Source: a bacterium (GTDB lineage Bacteria; Pseudomonadota; Alphaproteobacteria; Micavibrionales; UBA2020). From it: a DNA stretch of 64,000 nucleotides. The stretch covers positions 186,001 through 250,000 of the forward strand of contig JAQSDV010000001.1 in NCBI GenBank assembly GCA_029945425.1, read 5' to 3'. Both the position numbers and the translations under genes were made by a program. The stretch's first letter is position 1. Each line of letters opens with the position of its first letter. The notes under the pieces were generated by a model. The model was not told the DNA's origin. It saw nothing but the letters and a program-made list of their open reading frames with translations, and did not search any database. Shown in pieces: positions 62,515-64,000 of the stretch.

Positions 62515-64000
62515 TTATTCGTCTTCCGGAATTTTCTTCGCTTTGATCTTGGAGATGCGGCGGCCATCCATCTGGCGCACTTCGAGGCGCCAGCCCTGCC
62601 AGTCGAGTTTGTCACCCACCACCGGCATGCGGCCAAAGCTGTGCAGCACCAGCCCTGCAATCGTCGCAAAATGCCCGTCGGGCGTGTAATCGACCGCGAG
62701 TTTGTGCGCCACGTCGTAAACCGATGCCATGCCGTCGATGGTCAATCCGCCTTCGGCGTTTTCATGGATGGACAGCGGCGCATAGGGTTCGTGCTGGCTC
62801 GGGAATTCGCCGGCAATCGCCTCCAGCAAATCCAGATGCGTGACGACGCCCGCGACGTTTTCCTCGGCATCCGTCACCACCGCGATTCCGGCGGGATATT
62901 TTTTCAGGAATTCCAGCAGCGCCATGACGGTTGTGTCTTCGCGCACATAAAGCGGTTCTTCCAGCAGCCTGTCGAGCGTATGACGGTCACCGCCCAGCCA
63001 TTTGGCGAGGAATTCATCCTTGCGCAAAATGCCCACGACATTGTCCATGTCGCCGTCGACGGCCAGCAGGCGGGACCGTTCTGCCTTGCGCACGGAATCC
63101 AGCAGGTCTTTTTCGGGCAGCGACATGTTGACGGAAATGACGTCGCGGCGCGGCGTCATGATGGTATGGACAGGGCGCGCCGCGAGGTTTAAAACCCCGC
63201 GCAGCATCTGTTTTTCGGAGGATGACAGCACGCCCGTCTGCGCGGCCTCGGCCAGCACGGCGTTCGCTTCCCGCATGTCCTCGACCGTGTCCAGCGGCTT
63301 CGCGCCCATCAGTTTGAGGATCGCATCTGCCGTGCGTTCGCGGACATCGGTCGTCTTGACGCGTTTTTTCAGCTTCGCCTGTGCAAACTGGTTAAACGTC
63401 TCGACCACGATCGAGAAACTGATCGCGGCGTAAAGATAACCCTTGGGCAAATGATAGCCGAAACCGTCCAGCACAAGGCTGAAACCCACCATCAGCAGGA
63501 AGCCGAGGCAGAGCATCACGACGGTCGGGTGCTTGTTCACGAATATCGTCAGGCGCTTGCTGACCGATACCATGATGCCGATGGCAATCGTCACGGCGAT
63601 GATCATGACCATCAGGTGTTCCGTCATGCCGATCGCCATGACGACGGCGTCGAGCGAGAACACGGCATCGAGAATGACGATCTGGATGACGACCATCCAG
63701 AACTGCGCCTTCAGCGTCGGGCCCTTGCGGTGGCCATGGCCTTCAATGCGGCCATGTACCTCGGTCGTGGCCTTATAGATCAGGAACAATCCGCCCCCGA
63801 TAAGGATGCAATCGCGCGCGGAGAACGTTTTGTCGGCCAGTTGAAGCCAGGGCTGCGTCAGCGAGGCGAGATAGGAAATCGTCGCCAGCAGCACGATGCG
63901 CATGGCAAGGGCAAGGATCAAGCCCAGTTTGCGTGCGCGGTCACGCTGCTTTTGCGGCAGCTTGTCGACGAGGATCGCGATAAAGACGAGGTTGTCGATG
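62515..64000 (-). CDS. TerC-family membrane protein with CBS and CorC/HlyC domains (5' end outside window)
   Basis: The visible 495 codons encode an integral membrane TerC domain, with INxxD-like acidic residues in helices ([16 protein letters not shown] at the window edge, [17 protein letters not shown] further on). A CBS pair follows ([22 protein letters not shown], then [31 protein letters not shown]), then a C-terminal CorC/HlyC transporter-associated domain ([15 protein letters not shown] to [18 protein letters not shown]). This layout matches YegH/YoaE-type proteins, implicated in metal-ion export or loading of exported metalloproteins. The reading frame continues past 64000, so the start is missing. 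An internal TTG or ATG near 63921 is not the true start because family sequence extends beyond it. Confidence 0.88.
   Translation of the reverse strand, partial: IDNLVFIAILVDKLPQKQRDRARKLGLILALAMRIVLLATISYLASLTQPWLQLADKTFSARDCILIGGGLFLIYKATTEVHGRIEGHGHRKGPTLKAQFWMVVIQIVILDAVFSLDAVVMAIGMTEHLMVMIIAVTIAIGIMVSVSKRLTIFVNKHPTVVMLCLGFLLMVGFSLVLDGFGYHLPKGYLYAAISFSIVVETFNQFAQAKLKKRVKTTDVRERTADAILKLMGAKPLDTVEDMREANAVLAEAAQTGVLSSSEKQMLRGVLNLAARPVHTIMTPRRDVISVNMSLPEKDLLDSVRKAERSRLLAVDGDMDNVVGILRKDEFLAKWLGGDRHTLDRLLEEPLYVREDTTVMALLEFLKKYPAGIAVVTDAEENVAGVVTHLDLLEAIAGEFPSQHEPYAPLSIHENAEGGLTIDGMASVYDVAHKLAVDYTPDGHFATIAGLVLHSFGRMPVVGDKLDWQGWRLEVRQMDGRRISKIKAKKIPEDE

Overview
The window reads as a chromosomal segment of an alphaproteobacterium. 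The evidence is the order secY-adk-rpsM-rpsK-rpoA-rplQ followed by a Do-type protease, rarA, crcB, rluC and an ATP12-type F1-ATPase chaperone, a BolA/monothiol glutaredoxin pair, and a small 4.5S-type SRP RNA. GC content is moderately high and nearly all genes use strong Shine-Dalgarno sites. The RTX proteins, ankyrin proteins and unusual accessory genes would suit a little-studied lineage, perhaps Micavibrio-like, but that placement is a guess.

Layout. 1-8.0 kb holds a flavin-reductase-like protein, grxD and bolA (minus strand), a cytosolic-type 5'-nucleotidase, two paralogous RTX proteins built from about 80-residue modules (two in one, five in the other), and a pentapeptide-repeat protein. 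8.2-11.2 kb holds a YdjM-like membrane hydrolase divergent from mutL, then a small membrane protein. 11.2-37.1 kb is a minus-strand block: str operon (rpsL, rpsG, fusA, tuf), S10 operon, spc operon and alpha operon, then degQ-like, rarA, crcB, rluC, an AsmA-like protein and ATP12. A ferritin-like gene flanked by terminator hairpins interrupts the spc operon between rplO and secY. 37.1-43.0 kb separates the str cluster from rpoBC. It carries the SRP RNA gene, a small membrane protein, a glutamate-cysteine-ligase-family gene with an elaborate 5' leader, an AhpD-like protein, a diguanylate cyclase and a small periplasmic protein. 43.1-54.2 kb is rplKAJL-rpoBC (minus strand), without secE-nusG upstream. 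54.5-64.0 kb is accessory: a coiled-coil protein with a secreted peroxiredoxin, a fatty acid desaturase, a DUF2784-like membrane protein, an outer-membrane protein, a module of two HELGH zincin-like proteins interleaved with two ankyrin proteins, and a TerC/CBS membrane protein cut by the window end.

How the parts work together. Most of the window makes the translation and transcription machinery plus Sec export, with visible regulation: promoters before rpsL, rpsM and rplK, an rplJ leader, and hairpins between rplL/rpoB and tuf/rpsJ. The accessory edges are redox and thiol related (Grx/BolA, the GCL-like enzyme, peroxiredoxin, AhpD-like protein) or envelope and secretion related (RTX proteins, outer-membrane protein, desaturase).

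The best candidates for something new are the duplicated zincin-ankyrin module at 58.2-62.5 kb and the attenuator-like leader of the GCL-family gene at 38.45-38.78 kb. Next come the overlapping divergent promoters of mutL, the RBS-occluding hairpin between the RTX genes, and the ferritin gene inside the spc operon. All identifications come from reading motifs and gene order; no database search was run.
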